In this document: in pieces, positions 13,822-26,439 of the stretch
Numbering within the stretch: position 1 is the stretch's first letter
Layout: each line of letters starts with the position of its first letter
The notes under the pieces: generated by a model
What the model was told of the DNA's origin: nothing
Database searches by the model: none
What the model saw: the letters and a program-made list of their open reading frames with translations, nothing else
NCBI RefSeq assembly: GCF_030052815.1
Contig: NC_079502.1
Coordinates: 37,626,050 to 37,690,049, forward strand
Reading direction: 5' to 3'
Length of the DNA stretch: 64,000 bases
DNA from: Hevea brasiliensis
Taxonomy: Eukaryota; Streptophyta; Magnoliopsida; Malpighiales; Euphorbiaceae
Program-made: the position numbers and the translations under genes

Positions 13822-14237
13822 ACTCTTCCCCTTTAATTTAAATTTTGTCCTCGAAATTTACCTGACATAAGTAATGGTGGTGTTGCTACCTCCTTGCTTC
13901 TTCACTTCCTCGTATCGCCTTACCAATGTATGGGTTTGGCTCCTTCTGAGCTTCCATAGCATATACTAGTGGTAACACTCTGACTTCGGGCCTTTCGACT
14001 GTCTCAGAAATAATCTTCTGTGAAATGTCAGTTGTCTCTGCTCTACCCGAACTTTTGCCCCTTTGAACTGTAGGGGTAGGTTTATCAACATGTACTGGAG
14101 CTGTTGAACCACTCCTCTAAGGGCAATCTCTTATGAAAGGATCTATAGCCCCACACTTGAAACACTATCCAGTTAGCAGTCGATACTCCCCTCTGTGTCT
14201 CCTACCACAATGCATACATTCAAGCACTAGGGATGAT
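13822..14237 (-). pseudogene. F internal 1: PPT and gag C-terminal part
   Basis: The minus strand begins at the LTR with a purine-rich tract (13822-13834) and then encodes the nucleocapsid end of a Ty3/gypsy Gag, with a C-M-H-C-G-R-R-H-R-G-E motif and a CCHC-like knuckle. Stops interrupt it at 14117-14119 and 14164-14166. At the first of these the sister copy in internal 2 still has CAG. The second half of the same gag resumes at 27122 beyond insertion D. Gag would package the RNA; this copy cannot make a full product. No protease, RT or integrase sequence is present. Confidence 0.82.
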
Positions 14238-17200
14238 TGTAACACCCCTATGTTCGGTAGTGCGTTCTACTGTTCCAGTGACCAATGTTGTCCGAACAGC
14301 TAGGATGCCTAGAACTACACTTCGATATGAGTGAGGAGACATAAAATAATGAACTACAAGAAAAGAAAATACAAGAAAAACAAAGGAAAAATAATAGCAA
14401 AGAAATTTAACCAAGTTAAGCGAGCCGAGAACCCTAGCGATGGGCAACCGCACCGGGAAGTCACGGCGTGGACCGTTGACTAGCCCTGGACTGCGGGGAA
14501 CCCTGGAAAATATTTTTAGGACTTAAATAGACCCTTATTGAATTATAAATATCTTTAGAAATATCAAAGAAAAAATAAATAATTAGTACAAAGAAAAGTG
14601 AGAAATCGAAAAACAGACAAAACCCGGTGTTACCGAAAAATCGGGAATGCAACCCGAACAGGGGCATTATGGTCATTTGACATCCCGAATTGTCTTTTGA
14701 CCTAAATGTCCATCAAAAATAAATAATATTACACTTGGAAAATATAATGAAAAATTAATTTAGGGGTACCTAATGTAAATAGCAAAAATGGGGAGTTAAA
14801 TGTGGGAAATTGAAACTTTTGAATAAATTAACATTATCTTTCCACTTAGTGCTCCACTCACACCTAAAGTGGACCACTTAATCTGCATTTGGACAGCAGA
14901 TTCATTTCCTTCTTCAATCTCAAAAATTCAGCCGTGAGCCTCCAAGAAGAACTCCATGGCCAAAGCTTCCAAGCTCCATGCATGAACTCCAATCTTCACT
15001 TTCATGCCATGAATCCAACAAGTCCCTTCATGAAAGTTTATCCTCACATCAAGAACAATCCTTGGGAAGCCATTAGGAGAGGAAATAGTGGAGTTGTCAA
15101 GGGCAGCAAGGGTCACACATATGAGGTAAGTTTACATTTTTGAAGATTGCTTTGTTAAGTTTTGTGTGCATGTTATGGGTGTTGGATTTGTGAAGAAAAT
15201 TTTTGAGTTTGAAGAGTTATTGTTGTGTTCATTTTGGACAGCCATGTAGTCATGTATTTGATGAGATAATTGTGCATATATTTGATGGGAAATTATGTTG
15301 GTTATGGTGATTTAATATCCTAGTAAAATATTTCATATGTATATGGTGAATTTTGCACTTGGAATGAGATTTAATGAATTGTAGGACACTTTGGTGTTGA
15401 AGGACAATTTCGGCAGCCTTGAAACTCTTGGATAAGTGTATGTGTTCATGAAGATATGGGCAGAATTGTGGCATTAAGGATTGAAGGATATGTGTATGAA
15501 ATTGTTGTGTAAAGTGTATGTAAAAACTAGTGATGTTTATGTGTATGTGTAATGGTATTTGAACTTTGGGAATTAGAGTTATATTTGGTATGTTTAGGAT
15601 AATTGTAATCTGCCCAAAGTGATGTTAATGTAAAGTAATATATAGTTTTGGTAATGTACCAAAACAGATTTGGTAGGGAAGTAAACATATTGCAAGGTAA
15701 ATGTGTGTAATTGATGTGTGTTAAGCAAAGTAACCAAGGGCAGTGTACATTTTAGCCAATAAGTTTAAATGTGTAACCTCAATTGGTATGAGACCAATTG
15801 GAGGTGGAACTAGGCACAAAATGTGCCAACTTTCATTGAGAAAGCATACCAAAATTCTGCTTGCAAGGTGACCTAAGAAAATGACCAATTCGGATTAGGT
15901 ACAATTAGGACCTGAAAAATGACCAATTGGGCAGCAGTGAGTGTTTAGGCCATAACTCACTCAAAACAGGTCCAATTGACCTGAAATTTTAACCATGAAT
16001 AGTTAAGACCCATACCTACAAGTCTTATGAAGACACCAAAACCCAGAAATGACCAGAAGCAAGTCAAAAAGCTTGCACAAGTTCGGGTCCAAAAACTGGC
16101 CGAACCAAAGTTGACCAAATTGACTTAAAATTGACCTAATTTGATGCCATTTGACCAGCAATAGTATAATGACCATAACTTGGTCTACTTAACTCAGATT
16201 GACCTGAAATTTTGCCCCGCGTGCAATAAGACATAGATCTACAAGTTTGTAGTTTTGACCGAAACCTGAAAACCGAGGGAACCAGGCCGTCCGGCTAGGT
16301 CAAACTAGTATCCCGGAATCCAGCAAGTTGCATTATAATGCACTAAACAAGGAAATGAGTTTGGTAAAACGTACCAACCCTAAAACCCTATCGAATGTGA
16401 CATATTAATGACACTAAAACCTAATTTACCTAAAACTCATCGAGAGTCGGTATATTAGGTGATTGGGCAAATAATAGCCTTCAGTGAATTACTTATCGAA
16501 CATTATCGTTAGAGACAATTTATTTTAGTACTGAAACACTTCAAATTGTGTTTCTCAGTTAGCAAGGACTCAGGAAAAGGGAAGGAAACACTGAGTCCAG
16601 ACCAGGAGACAGTTATCAAAGGTTTGTGCACAACTAGTTTTTAACTGATTTTGTTTTGAATATTTCATATGATTAAATGACATATTTTCTTATGTATTAT
16701 GTTTAACAAGTATTAGATTTAATTCAATGATTATTGAAAATTGTTGTAGTATGTATGAATTTAGCTTTATGAAATGATATTTCCACAAGTATTAAGCATT
16801 GTTATGGATTGAATAAATTATGTTTTGGAAAATTGTGATAGAACATGTTTTGAATTGTGATGGAAATTTTCATGAAAAAATGCAAATTTATGATTTGAAT
16901 TGTGATGAGCATAAAAAATTATTGGATATTGGAATTGACTTTGAATCGAATTATATTGTGATTTATGCTCACTAAAAGGATTGTGATATTGCTTTATATC
17001 TCACTATAAATGCTTGACTAGGTTATTAGCCATCTCTCTCATTTGTTGAGAAGACAATGGAGTTAGTTGTGTTTTGATTACCATGGTACGTGCACAGGCT
17101 TAGATTTTCCTCTGATTTGAGGTTAGATCTAAGTTTATTTTATCGTTATGGCCCTTGCGGAAGATTCATTGTTGTGATGGTACTGTGCACGATGATTCGA

Positions 17201-18367
17201 CCTCCCCGACCATAGGGAGTTAGAATCACATCGAATATGGCCCTTTCGGATTAGTCTTGCATGGTTAGTGAGATAAAGATCGATTTTTGAGATAAAGAAC
17301 GATTTTTGAGATAAAGAATGATTTTTGAGATAAAGAACGATTTTTGAGATAAAGAATGATTTTTGAGATAAAGAATGAGTTTTGAGATACAGTATGATTT
17401 TTGAGATACAGTATGATTTTTGAAATACATAATGATTTTTGAGATACAGAATGGCTTTTGAATGGTAAGGAATTTTGATTTCAATTATGGTTTATGTATA
17501 ATTGATTTCGTTAGAATTATTTAAATGGATAGTTATGATTTGATAAATTGAATTTGGTGATCAAAGTCATTTATACAAATGATTTACATTATTGGCAATG
17601 AATATTTTGAGTTGTGGAATTTGATGAGTATTCAGATTTCCAAATTATTTACTGTAAATTTTGTCAATGTATATTGTACTATGTTTTAAATTATAGTTGT
17701 GCACCAGAGTTCACCACTCGTGATAGCTTTGTATCTTTGTCGCAGGTAAGAAGAGCATAGAGCAATAAGTAAATTTCCTTGAAGATATATTCAGATCAGC
17801 TCCAGGTATATCATAGGTATACCCATGTACATAAATTTTGATGTATGCATGTAATAATATGTATGTAAATTATTTGAGCAGTTGTATAGAAACTCTTGTA
17901 AAATATTTTGGTATGTAATTAAATGTAAATTATTGTAAATGTAAATTTGAGATTTCATTTACTTGAATAGTTTTGTATTATATTTCTTGTATCTCAGTCT
18001 TTGAAAAATCACTGCGGATTTGAGTTGAGAAAAATGTTGTGTTGAGAAATATGTTGGAATTGAGATTTGCAAATACATATTGAAGTGCTTTTTACAGGTT
18101 TTCTGAAGAACTGTTTTATCCAAAATACAGAGGGCACTCTGCCAAAATTTTTACAGAAATTCCAAATAATTCAAATGTGTCAATTCTATCACTTCAGTTC
18201 AAAAAGGTTTTAACACCTGTAAATAGTGCTCACCACTGTAAAAGAAGTAAGAAAAGTTTTGAAAATCCCTTGTAGTGTATTTGATGGGTTATCAGTTGAC
18301 GGAGTTGGTAATTCATTAGGTATACTACGGGATCATGTTATGCCTTACCGAGGGGTAGGGTGTGACA
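14238..18367 (+). mobile_element. D outer 5' LTR, complete
   Basis: A 4,130-bp LTR begins TGTAACACCCC and ends GGGTGTGACA. Its first 500 bp resemble the 3' LTR of D, but it diverges from about 14800 on. It lacks the 81-bp and 47-bp repeats found in the 3' LTR and carries its own 19-bp array. It therefore looks like a different subfamily from the LTR at 23084 rather than its partner from one insertion. Confidence 0.8.
17271..17460 (+). repeat. 19-bp tandem array
   Basis: Ten head-to-tail copies of a unit close to AGATAAAGAATGATTTTTG occur here. The first six carry AGATAAAG and the last four mostly AGATACAG, suggesting two rounds of growth. The array lies in the first LTR of D and is absent from the other LTRs. 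Confidence 0.92.
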
Positions 18368-18740
18368 CTAAAACCGAGGGAACTAGGTCTTCCGGCTAGG
18401 TCAAACTAGTATCCCGAAATCCAGCAAGTTGCAATAAAACGCAGTATACATGGAAATGAAATTGGTAACATGTACCAACCCTAAAAGACTATCGAATGTG
18501 ACATATTAGTAACATTAAAACCTAATTTACCTAGAACGCATTGAGGGTTGACATATTAGGTAATTAAGCAAATAATAGAATTAAGCAAATAATAGAATTC
18601 AGCGAATTAATTATCAAGCTTTATCGTTAGAGATAGTTTAAATGAGTACTGAAACACCTCAAATTGTGTTTCTCAGTTAGCATAGACTCAAGGAAAGGGA
18701 AGGAAACACTGAGTCAAGGCCAGGAGACAGTTATCAGAGG

Positions 18741-19143
18741 TTTGTGCACAATAATCATTTCTTTTGAATTTTTCAATTGAAATAAATTATGATTATTTGT
18801 ATGTCATTGTTTTAAATTATGTTTATGCACAATAGTTATTTCTTTTGAATTTCTCAATTGAAATAAATTATGATTATTTATATGTCATTATTTTAAATTA
18901 GGTTTGTGCACAATAGTTATTTCCTTTGAATTTTTTAATTGAAATAAATTATGATTATTTGTATGTCATTGTTTTAAATTATGTTTGTGCACAATAGTTA
19001 TTTCTTTTAAATTTTCAATTGAAATAAATTATGATTATTTGTATGTCATTATTTTAAATTATGTTTGTGCACAATAGTTATTTCTTTTGAATTTTTCAAT
19101 TGAAATAAATTATGATTATTTGTATGTCATTGTTTTAAATTAT
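18741..19143 (+). repeat. 81-bp tandem repeats, five copies
   Basis: Copies start at about 18741, 18822, 18902, 18983 and 19063, each beginning GTTTGTGCACAATA. The 3' LTR of D has three copies; LTRs C and K have one. The array therefore expanded within the D subfamily and differs between the two ends of the element. Confidence 0.92.
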
Positions 19144-19461
19144 GTTTGTGCACAATAATTTTGACTTCTCATTTTCTACTTAAAAAATTTAATTGAATAT
19201 TATAGTTTTAAATTGTGTCCGTGCACAATACTTTTATATTCACTGCTTTTACTAGCAAATTTATTTGGAGAAATGAGTTATGAATAATTTTTTATTGCTT
19301 TAGCTTTGGGAATATTATTTGGAAATTATTGTGTTGCCAACTTTTTAAATGGAAATTTTGAGATAAAATGTGATTTATGGTTGTATGAAATATTATGATT
19401 TGAGATTGTTTTGATTCACACTTGGCATGACACTGTTACTATGTTCCTCCTCCATTTATGG

Positions 19462-19623
19462 GGTGAGTGTGATACATTCCTCCCTCTTTGACATATCAGT
19501 CTGGGGTAAGTGTGATTATGTTCCTCCCTCTTTGACTTGCCAGTCTGAGGTGAGTGTGGATGAGTACTCATTATTCAGCGAGCTTCCTCCCTCATTGATT
19601 TCAATTATTGGGGTGAGTGTGTC
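19462..19623 (+). promoter_or_regulatory. GGTGAGTGTG repeats and palindrome
   Basis: Copies of GGTGAGTGTG lie at 19462, 19505 (one change), 19549 and 19612, each after a CCTCC-rich spacer. The third runs into ATGAGTACTCAT (19560-19571). The 3' LTR of D has the same four. The site is upstream of the TATA box, so an enhancer role is plausible but unproven. Confidence 0.55.
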
Positions 19624-19683
19624 TTGTCGTGGTGTACAACACGGCATGTGTGGAAAAATTGTGTCATGGATTAAATAGTGATA

Positions 19684-19819
19684 TTGATCGGCAACACTAT
19701 ATTATTCAGTTATTTGATCAAATTGTGTTATTGATGGGCAAAACTATATTATTCAGTTATTTGATCAAATTGTGTTATTGATTGGCAAAATTGTGTTACT
19801 CAGTTATTTGATCAAATTT
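19684..19819 (+). repeat. 47-bp tandem repeats
   Basis: Nearly three units start at 19684, 19731 and 19778, each with TTGATNGGCAA and ending near TTTGATCAAATT. About three units occur in the 3' LTR (26242-26376) and about five in K (57685-57925). Confidence 0.88.
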
Positions 19820-19881
19820 GTATTACATGAACTTCATAAATTTTGTGAACTATTTGATTTGTGAATTGTCAATAAAAGATT

Positions 19882-19936
19882 TATATATATAGCATTTCAA
19901 ATTGTTATTGTGTACCATTGAGTAAATTTTACTCAG
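19882..19936 (+). promoter_or_regulatory. Predicted LTR core promoter (D inner LTR)
   Basis: A TATATATATA box (19882-19891) lies 26 bases before stem-loop HP1 (19918-19936, TTGAGTAAATTTTACTCAG, one wobble pair). The spacing suggests transcription would start at or just before the hairpin. Confidence 0.5.
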
Positions 19937-20566
19937 CGATAGCTTTCATTCTTTATCATGGTGAAAGCAGTGACAGAGCGTGAGACTAGGCTGCTAGTAC
20001 TACATTGAGAGATCATCGGGTATATTGAGTATACCACATTTTGCATTTTGTACTATAATGTATGTTCCTTTGTATGTATATATTGTTCTTGGTTTTGGCG
20101 ATTGTAAATTAAAATTGTACATTGAAGTTGTAAAGTAAATTATGAGTTATTTTGGCTTGTAAAATTTGTACTGTATTTCTTTTATCTCAGTCTTTGAAAA
20201 ATTATTGTGGATTTGAGTTGAAAAACATATTGTGTTGAATTATGTTGGAGTTTGAGATTGAGAAAAATATTGAAGTGCTTTTTACAGGTTTTTGAAGAAC
20301 TGTTTTGTCCAAAATACATATGGCACTCTGCCAAAATTTTTACAGAAATTATTAATAGTCCAAGAGTGTTAGCTGTTTTACTTCAGTTCAAAAAGGTTTT
20401 TAACACCTGTAAATAGTGCTCACCACTATAAAAAGAAGTAAGAAAAGTTTTAAAATCCCTTGTAGTGTATTTAATGTGTTATCAGTAGACAAAGTTGGTA
20501 ATTCATTAGGTATACTACGAGATCATGTTATGCCTTACAGAGCTAGTAGGTTGTGACATGTTTTAG

Positions 20567-20578
20567 TGGTATCAGAGC
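20567..20578 (+). other. Primer-binding site of D
   Basis: TGGTATCAGAGC, complementary to the 3' end of initiator tRNA-Met, lies 8 bases after the LTR end at 20558. It confirms the plus orientation and the LTR boundary. Confidence 0.9.
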
Positions 20579-20747
20579 TAGTTTTTAAATTCTGTTTTCA
20601 AATGTTATTTGAATATTCTTTCTTCATAATACAAATGCTCAATGTCATTGTTTGATACATACAGTACATTACATTATAAATATGCACTAACGAGAGGAAA
20701 TCTTCTTGTGTTATTTGTTCAGGAGATCTAAGATCCTCGCATTGACC

Positions 20748-22037
20748 ATGGAAGAGGGTGATCATTCAGTCGATCAATCTATAGAAGCTGAGGTGCAAGG
20801 GGATGCCCCAGCCCTACACAATGTCAGTGGTTCAAGAAAGACCCCTCTGATCATGATTTCTGCTCGATTCGCTCAAGAATTTGCTGCAATGTTCCAACAA
20901 ATGGCTGGTAATGTGCCTACTCAAGTCTCAATACAGACACCAGTGGTACAACCACAGTCTTCTGCTAGACAGTATGACAAATTGATGAAATATGGGGCTA
21001 CAGAGTTCAAGGGAACTGTAGAACCTCTAGAGGAAGAACAATGATTAGAGAGGATGGATAGGGTATTCAAGAAACTGCATTGCACGGAGGAGCTCAGATT
21101 TGAGTACTCAGTATCTTTGCTATAGGGGGATGCTTATGACTGGTGGAAAACCATTCCCCACAGTCTAGTAGAACCTACAGTGCTAACATGGAATGACTTT
21201 CTCAGGGAATTCAGACAAAAATATGTCCCTGATACTTATGTAGACCAGAAGCTACAAGAGTTCCTAAGTCTGAAACAAGGGAGTAGATCGGTGGCTGAAT
21301 ATGAAAGGGAATTTTCCCGCCTAAGCCATTATGCAGTAAGTCTACTTTCTACCAGTAGGGAGAGATGTAAGAGGTTTGAAACCGGCTTAAAGCCTAGTAT
21401 CAGATTACAAGTGGTCGGATTCAAACATAACAACTTCTCTGAACTTATTTCTTAAGCACTAGAATTAGAAAGAATTGAATATGAAGGGGCTCTTGAGAAA
21501 AATAAATAAGAGAAGACAGAAAAAAAGGGAAAGTCAGTAGAACAGAGTTCTAGTGGTCCTACTGGAAAGAGGAAAAACTTTGGGGGATACAACCGAGGTA
21601 GTAAGAAGTCCGGTAGAGATAGATCTTCTAGACAGAAACCACCTCAATCCGATCAGCAAACTCAACAGAAACCTAGAAATGCATTGTCAGATCGACTTTG
21701 TGAAACTTGTGGTAAACCACATAGTGGGGTATGTTATAAAGCCGTAGGAGCATGTTTTAATTGTGGAGAGACTGGTCATTTTGCTAGGGATTGTGTAAAT
21801 CCATGTCGTTCTGGATCATTTACTACACCAAAGGGATCAACCCAAGTTTCTACCCTAAAAAGTTCACCATCAGTTAGTAGAGGCAGAGGTAGAGGTAGGG
21901 GTAGTACACCTAGAAGTCAGAGTACTGTGAATCAGCCAGAACAAGGTGATGCTTCAGTTGGAGTATACGCTATATGGCAGAGAGAAGAGGCTGAGACTTT
22001 TGACATTGTTGCTGGTACTTTCTCAATTAGTAACTAA
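20748..22037 (+). pseudogene. Gypsy gag of D, four stop codons
   Basis: One reading frame of about 430 codons starts at an ATG in good context (ACCATGG) 170 bp after the PBS. It has the Ty3/gypsy retrotransposon Gag domain (about residues 90-235, with the W-W-K and Y-E-R-E-F-S-R-L motifs). A CCHC zinc knuckle follows at about residues 336-349 (21753-21794, CFNCGETGHFARDC), then a Ser/Arg/Gly-rich tail. It ends near the usual start of protease. Stops lie at 21042-21044, 21123-21125, 21453-21455 and 21507-21509, all in the same frame without frameshift and explicable by single C-to-T or G-to-A changes. Gag assembles the particle; this copy cannot make the full protein. Confidence 0.88.
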
Positions 22038-23069
22038 GATATATATATATGTATTGTTTAACCTGGAGTTTGCATACTTTTATGTTAGTATTAGAACTAC
22101 ATGTTTTGTTGTTATTCCTTTACAGGGGAATAAATTTTGATGCATTAGTGATTAGTCCTTTAAGATAAGGATTGTGATAATAAGTGAAATTAGTTTTGAA
22201 AGAGTTTATCGGCGAAAAGTATTTTCTAACACACCATAAATTATAAAGCTAATTGGCAAGCCTACTTATGTAAGGCAAGAGGACATAAAAGTAAGATACA
22301 GTAATGGAATTGCTCTAGATGAGGGCAAGGATGTTACTGTTAGTAATTGCTAATGGATATTGTAATCAGAATAAGATTCGAATATCAGTAAATTCAAAAA
22401 GGATAAAATATCAGAAAATTTGATATATTGGGATGTATCGTAGTAACTATGCAATATTCTTGATGTTTATACTGTAAAGTGTAGATTACAGTATTGACTT
22501 GAGATTATTGTATAGAGCTACGTACTACTCGATAATACACCAAGATGAGAATAGTTGCCAACGGCATTTGTTTTGGTATAGTTATGCCAGGATAGAATTT
22601 TATTGTTGGAAATAAGTTTGAAAATCCTACTTAGGGATTTAAAATTCAAAAGTTAGAATATCGAAAGGTTATAGTTTAGTACAAAAGGGAAGTAAGTTAT
22701 AGAATATTGATAGATAAAAGGAGTTATGGAAGTAAAAATTCAAACAGTTGGTTCAGATATAACAAAAAAAAATGTTACGAATGTGAGGAAGACTATTGGC
22801 TAGAATGGTCAGAGGACCAACGACTAGATAAATCATTCTAACATGACCTCAAGGGTCATTCAAGAAGGAACATGAACCGAAATATTAGACAGGACAATAG
22901 TAAGAGAAGATTGGTGTTATACAAACAAATTAAACGTTGTATTAGATTGTTAAAAGTCTTATACAAATTTGAGGAAAAGAAGATTATACGGTCATGTAGA
23001 AAGGAGAAAATAAACGTATAACTATTGTAAGATGGCTATTGGATAAAATTTCATGGACGAAATTTATTT
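22038..23069 (+). mobile_element. D internal remnant without coding
   Basis: About 1 kb of AT-rich sequence lies between gag and the PPT. I see no protease, RT, RNase H or integrase motif in any frame. The last part reads like the short tail that usually follows gypsy pol (ATGGACGAAATT before the PPT), so a large pol deletion is likely. Confidence 0.7.
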
Positions 23070-23083
23070 AAGGGGGGGAGAAT
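23070..23083 (+). other. Polypurine tract of D
   Basis: AAGGGGGGGAGAAT directly precedes the 3' LTR. It is the plus-strand primer typical of plant gypsy elements. Confidence 0.9.
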
Positions 23084-24617
23084 TGTAACACCCTTATGTT
23101 CGGTAGTGTGTTCTACTGTTCTGGTGACCAGTGTGGTCCGGACTGCTAGGATGCCTAGAACTACACTTCGATATGAGTGAGGAGACATAAAATAATGAAA
23201 TACAAGAAAATAAAATACAAGAAAAACAAAGGAAAAATAATAGCAAAGAAATGTAACCAAGTTAAGCGAGCTGAGAACCCTAGCGATGGGTGACCGCAAC
23301 GGGAAGTCATGGCGTGGACTGTTGACTAGCCCTAGACTGCGGGGAACCCTGGAAAATATTTTTAGGACTTAAATAGACCCCTATTGAAGTATAAATACTG
23401 TAAGAAATATTAAATAAAAATTAAAAAGTTAGTACAAAGAAAAGTGAGAAATCAAAAAACGGTTAAAACCCGGTGTTACCTAAAAATCAGGAATGCAACC
23501 CGAACAGGGGCATTGTGGTCATTTGACATCCCAAGTTGTCTTTTGACCTAAATGTCCATTTAAAATACATGATATTACACTTGGAAAATATAATGAAACA
23601 TTAAATTAGGGGTACCTAATATAAATAGCAAAAATGGGATTCAAATTGAGTAATTAACACAATTAACTTATAATGTAATTAAATATTGGTGAGTGGAGCA
23701 CTTTGGGGATTAAATAAACATCATATGGGCAGGTGTACTTTCACTAAACACTTCACCATCTTCATCCATTCTTCCATGCCGAAAAGAAGAGTTCCAAATC
23801 CTCCATTGCCGCATTTATTCAAGCTTCCAAATCTCCTCCATTTTCACCTCCAAACACCAAAGTCACTTCACCAATCTTGATCCCCACCTCACAAGGAAGA
23901 AGTAGATACTAAATTTAAAGAGTTTGGTGAAGATTTAACAAGCCTCATCAATAGGTAAGTTTGTGTTTTTTATTATTATTTTGTTAAAGTTTGTAAGGAT
24001 GTTATGGGTATTTGATTTATGGAGAGATTTTTGAGGTTTGATGTTGAATGGGGATGTGTACTTTTGGTAGCCATGGAAACTCCTTGAAGACAGTTTACTT
24101 TTGCTTGTAAATGATGGATTAAAGGATTGATTAAATGTTTATGTGTGTATGAAAATATTTGGGTGACGTATACTTATTATATGTGAATGTGTATTGAAAT
24201 TTGAGTGCTTGGAAATTTAGGGAATGTAATGCATGAATCAACAGCCTGGTTTGGTGAAACACAAGGATGTTATTTCACATTTGGATTATAGAATATTAAT
24301 GTTGAATTGTGTTAATTGTTATGGCAGTTTGGGTATATGTGTGATGGTGTGAAGTTGGACATGTAAATGAGCATGAATAGGTGATTAAATTGTTGTAAAT
24401 GAGTTTGACAAATTCTGCACTTTATGGTGTATGTTGAATGTGATTGTAAGCTGCCAAAATGATCAACAATATGTGGTAAAATATGTTTAGGTTAGGGTAC
24501 AAACCAGAATTGGCATGAAGGTGAAGTTTGGTAAGTGTTAAAGCTGATCTTGATGAGTATAAACAAAATGTAATAGGGCAGTTTGTGTTTTAGGATTAAA
24601 ACCTTAAGAGTGTGGCT

Positions 24618-24666
24618 CCAATTGGTATGAGACCAATTGGAGGTGAAACTAGGCACAAAATGTGCC
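24618..24666 (+). promoter_or_regulatory. Paired palindromes in D 3' LTR
   Basis: Arms CCAATTGGT and ACCAATTGG enclose a 5-base loop (24618-24640), a perfect 9-bp stem. Twelve bases on, GGCACAAAATGTGCC (24652-24666) gives a 6-bp stem. The pair recurs in the outer LTR (15780-15827), C (reverse, 9482-9529) and K (reverse, 59375-59423). Confidence 0.6.
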
Positions 24667-25461
24667 AACTTTCATGAAGGAAGCTTGCCAAAATTCTGCT
24701 TGCAAGATAGCTTGAAAAATGACCAAATCCGGATTAAGTGCAAATAAGGCCTGAAAATTGACCATTTGGGCAGTAGTTAGTGTTTTGGCCATAACTCACT
24801 CAAAACAGGTCCAATTGACCTGAAATTTTGACCATGAATAGTTAAGACCTATATATACAAGTCTTATGAAGACACCAAAGCCCAGAAATGACCATAAGCA
24901 AGTCAAACAGCTTGCACAATTTTGGGTCCAAAAACTAGTCGAACCAAAATTGACCTAAAGTGACCTAAAGTGACCAATTTTGATGCATTTCGACCAGCTA
25001 ATAGTAAAATGACCATAACTTAGTCTACATAACTTAGAATGACCTGAAATTTTGCCCCACGTGCAATAAGAAATAGATCTACAAGTTTGTAGTTTTTACC
25101 AAAACCCGAAAACCGAAGGAACTAGGTCGTCCGGCTGGGTCAATCTAGTATCCCGGAATCCAGCAAGTTACAATAAAACGCAGTATACATGGAAATGAAA
25201 TTGGTAACATGTACCAACCCTAAAAGAGTATCGAATGTGACATATTAGTAACATTAAAACCTAATTTGCCTAGAACGCATTGAGGGTCGACATATTAGGT
25301 GATTAAGCAAATAATAGAATTCAGCGAATTAATTATCAAGCATTATCGTCAGACACAGTTTAAATGAGTACTGAAACACCTCAAATTGTGTTTCTCAGTT
25401 AGCAAAGACTCAGGGAAAGGGAAGGAAACACTGAGTCAAGGCCAGGAGACAGTTATCAGAG

Positions 25462-25704
25462 GTTTGTGCATAATAGTTATTTCCTTTGAATTTTTCAATT
25501 GAAATAAATTATGATTATTTGTATGTCATTGTTTTAAATTATGTTTGTGCACAATAGTTATTTCTTTTGAATTTTTCAATTGAAATAAATTATGATTATT
25601 GGTGTGTCATTGTTTTAAATTATGTTTGTGCACAATAGTTATTTCTTTTGAATTTTTCAATTGAAATAAATTACGATTATTTGTATGTTATTATTTTAAA
25701 TTAT
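25462..25704 (+). repeat. 81-bp tandem repeats, three copies
   Basis: Units start at about 25462, 25543 and 25624, with the same sequence as the five-copy array at 18741-19143. The copy number differs between the LTRs of one element. Confidence 0.92.
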
Positions 25705-26019
25705 GTTTGTGCACAATAATTTTGACTTCTCATTTTCTACTTAAAAAATTTAATTGAACATTATAGTTTTAAATTGTGTCCGTGCACAATACTTTTATAT
25801 TCACTGCTTTTACTAGCAAATTTATTTGGAGAAATGAGTTATGAATAATTTTTGATTGCTTTGGTTTTGGGAATATTATTTGGAAATTATTGTATTGGCA
25901 ACTTTGCAAATAGAAATTTTGAGATAAAATGTGATTTATGGTTGTATGAAATATTATGATTTGAAATTGTTTTGATTCACACTTGGCATGACACTGTTAC
26001 TATGTTCCTCCATTTATGG

Positions 26020-26181
26020 GGTGAGTGTGATACATTCCTCCCTCTTTGACCTATCAGTCAGGGGTGAGTGCGATTATGTTCCTCCCTCTTTGACTTGCCA
26101 GTCTGAGGTGAGTGTGGATGAGTACTCATTATTCAGCTAGCTTCCTCCCTCATTGATTTCGATTATTGGGGTGAGTGTGTC
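26020..26181 (+). promoter_or_regulatory. GGTGAGTGTG repeats (D 3' LTR)
   Basis: Four copies of GGTGAGTGYG lie at 26020, 26063, 26107 and 26170; the third adjoins ATGAGTACTCAT. They are separated by conserved CCTCC-rich spacers. Confidence 0.55.
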
Positions 26182-26439
26182 TTGTCGTGGTGTACAACAC
26201 GGCATGTGTGGAAAAATTATGTCATGGCTTAAATTGTGATATTGATCGGCAACACTATATTATTCAGCTATTTGGTCAAATTGTGTTATTGATGGGCAAA
26301 ACTGTATTATTCAATTATTTAATCAAATTGTGTTATTGATTGGCAAAACTGTGTTACTCAGTTATTTGATCAAATTTGTATTATATGAACTTTGTAAATT
26401 TTGTGAACTATTTGATTTGTGAATTGTCAATAAAAGATT

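Larger units (their letters stand above)
18368..20558 (+). mobile_element. D inner 5' LTR, 5'-truncated
   Basis: This segment matches the 3' LTR from about 25108 to its end, including the 81-bp repeats, the GGTGAGTGTG words, the TATA box and the terminal GTTGTGACA. It abuts the outer LTR with no target duplication. It is closer to the 3' LTR than the outer LTR is, so it is probably what remains of the true 5' LTR. Confidence 0.82.

Noticed and set aside
14889..15143. An 84-codon open frame near the start of the outer D LTR
   Set aside because: It is not preserved in the 3' LTR of D or in C, and no recognised motif is present; a chance open frame.
17251..17484. A repetitive minus-strand frame with ISKI/SQKS repeats
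   Set aside because: It is only the translation of the 19-bp tandem array.
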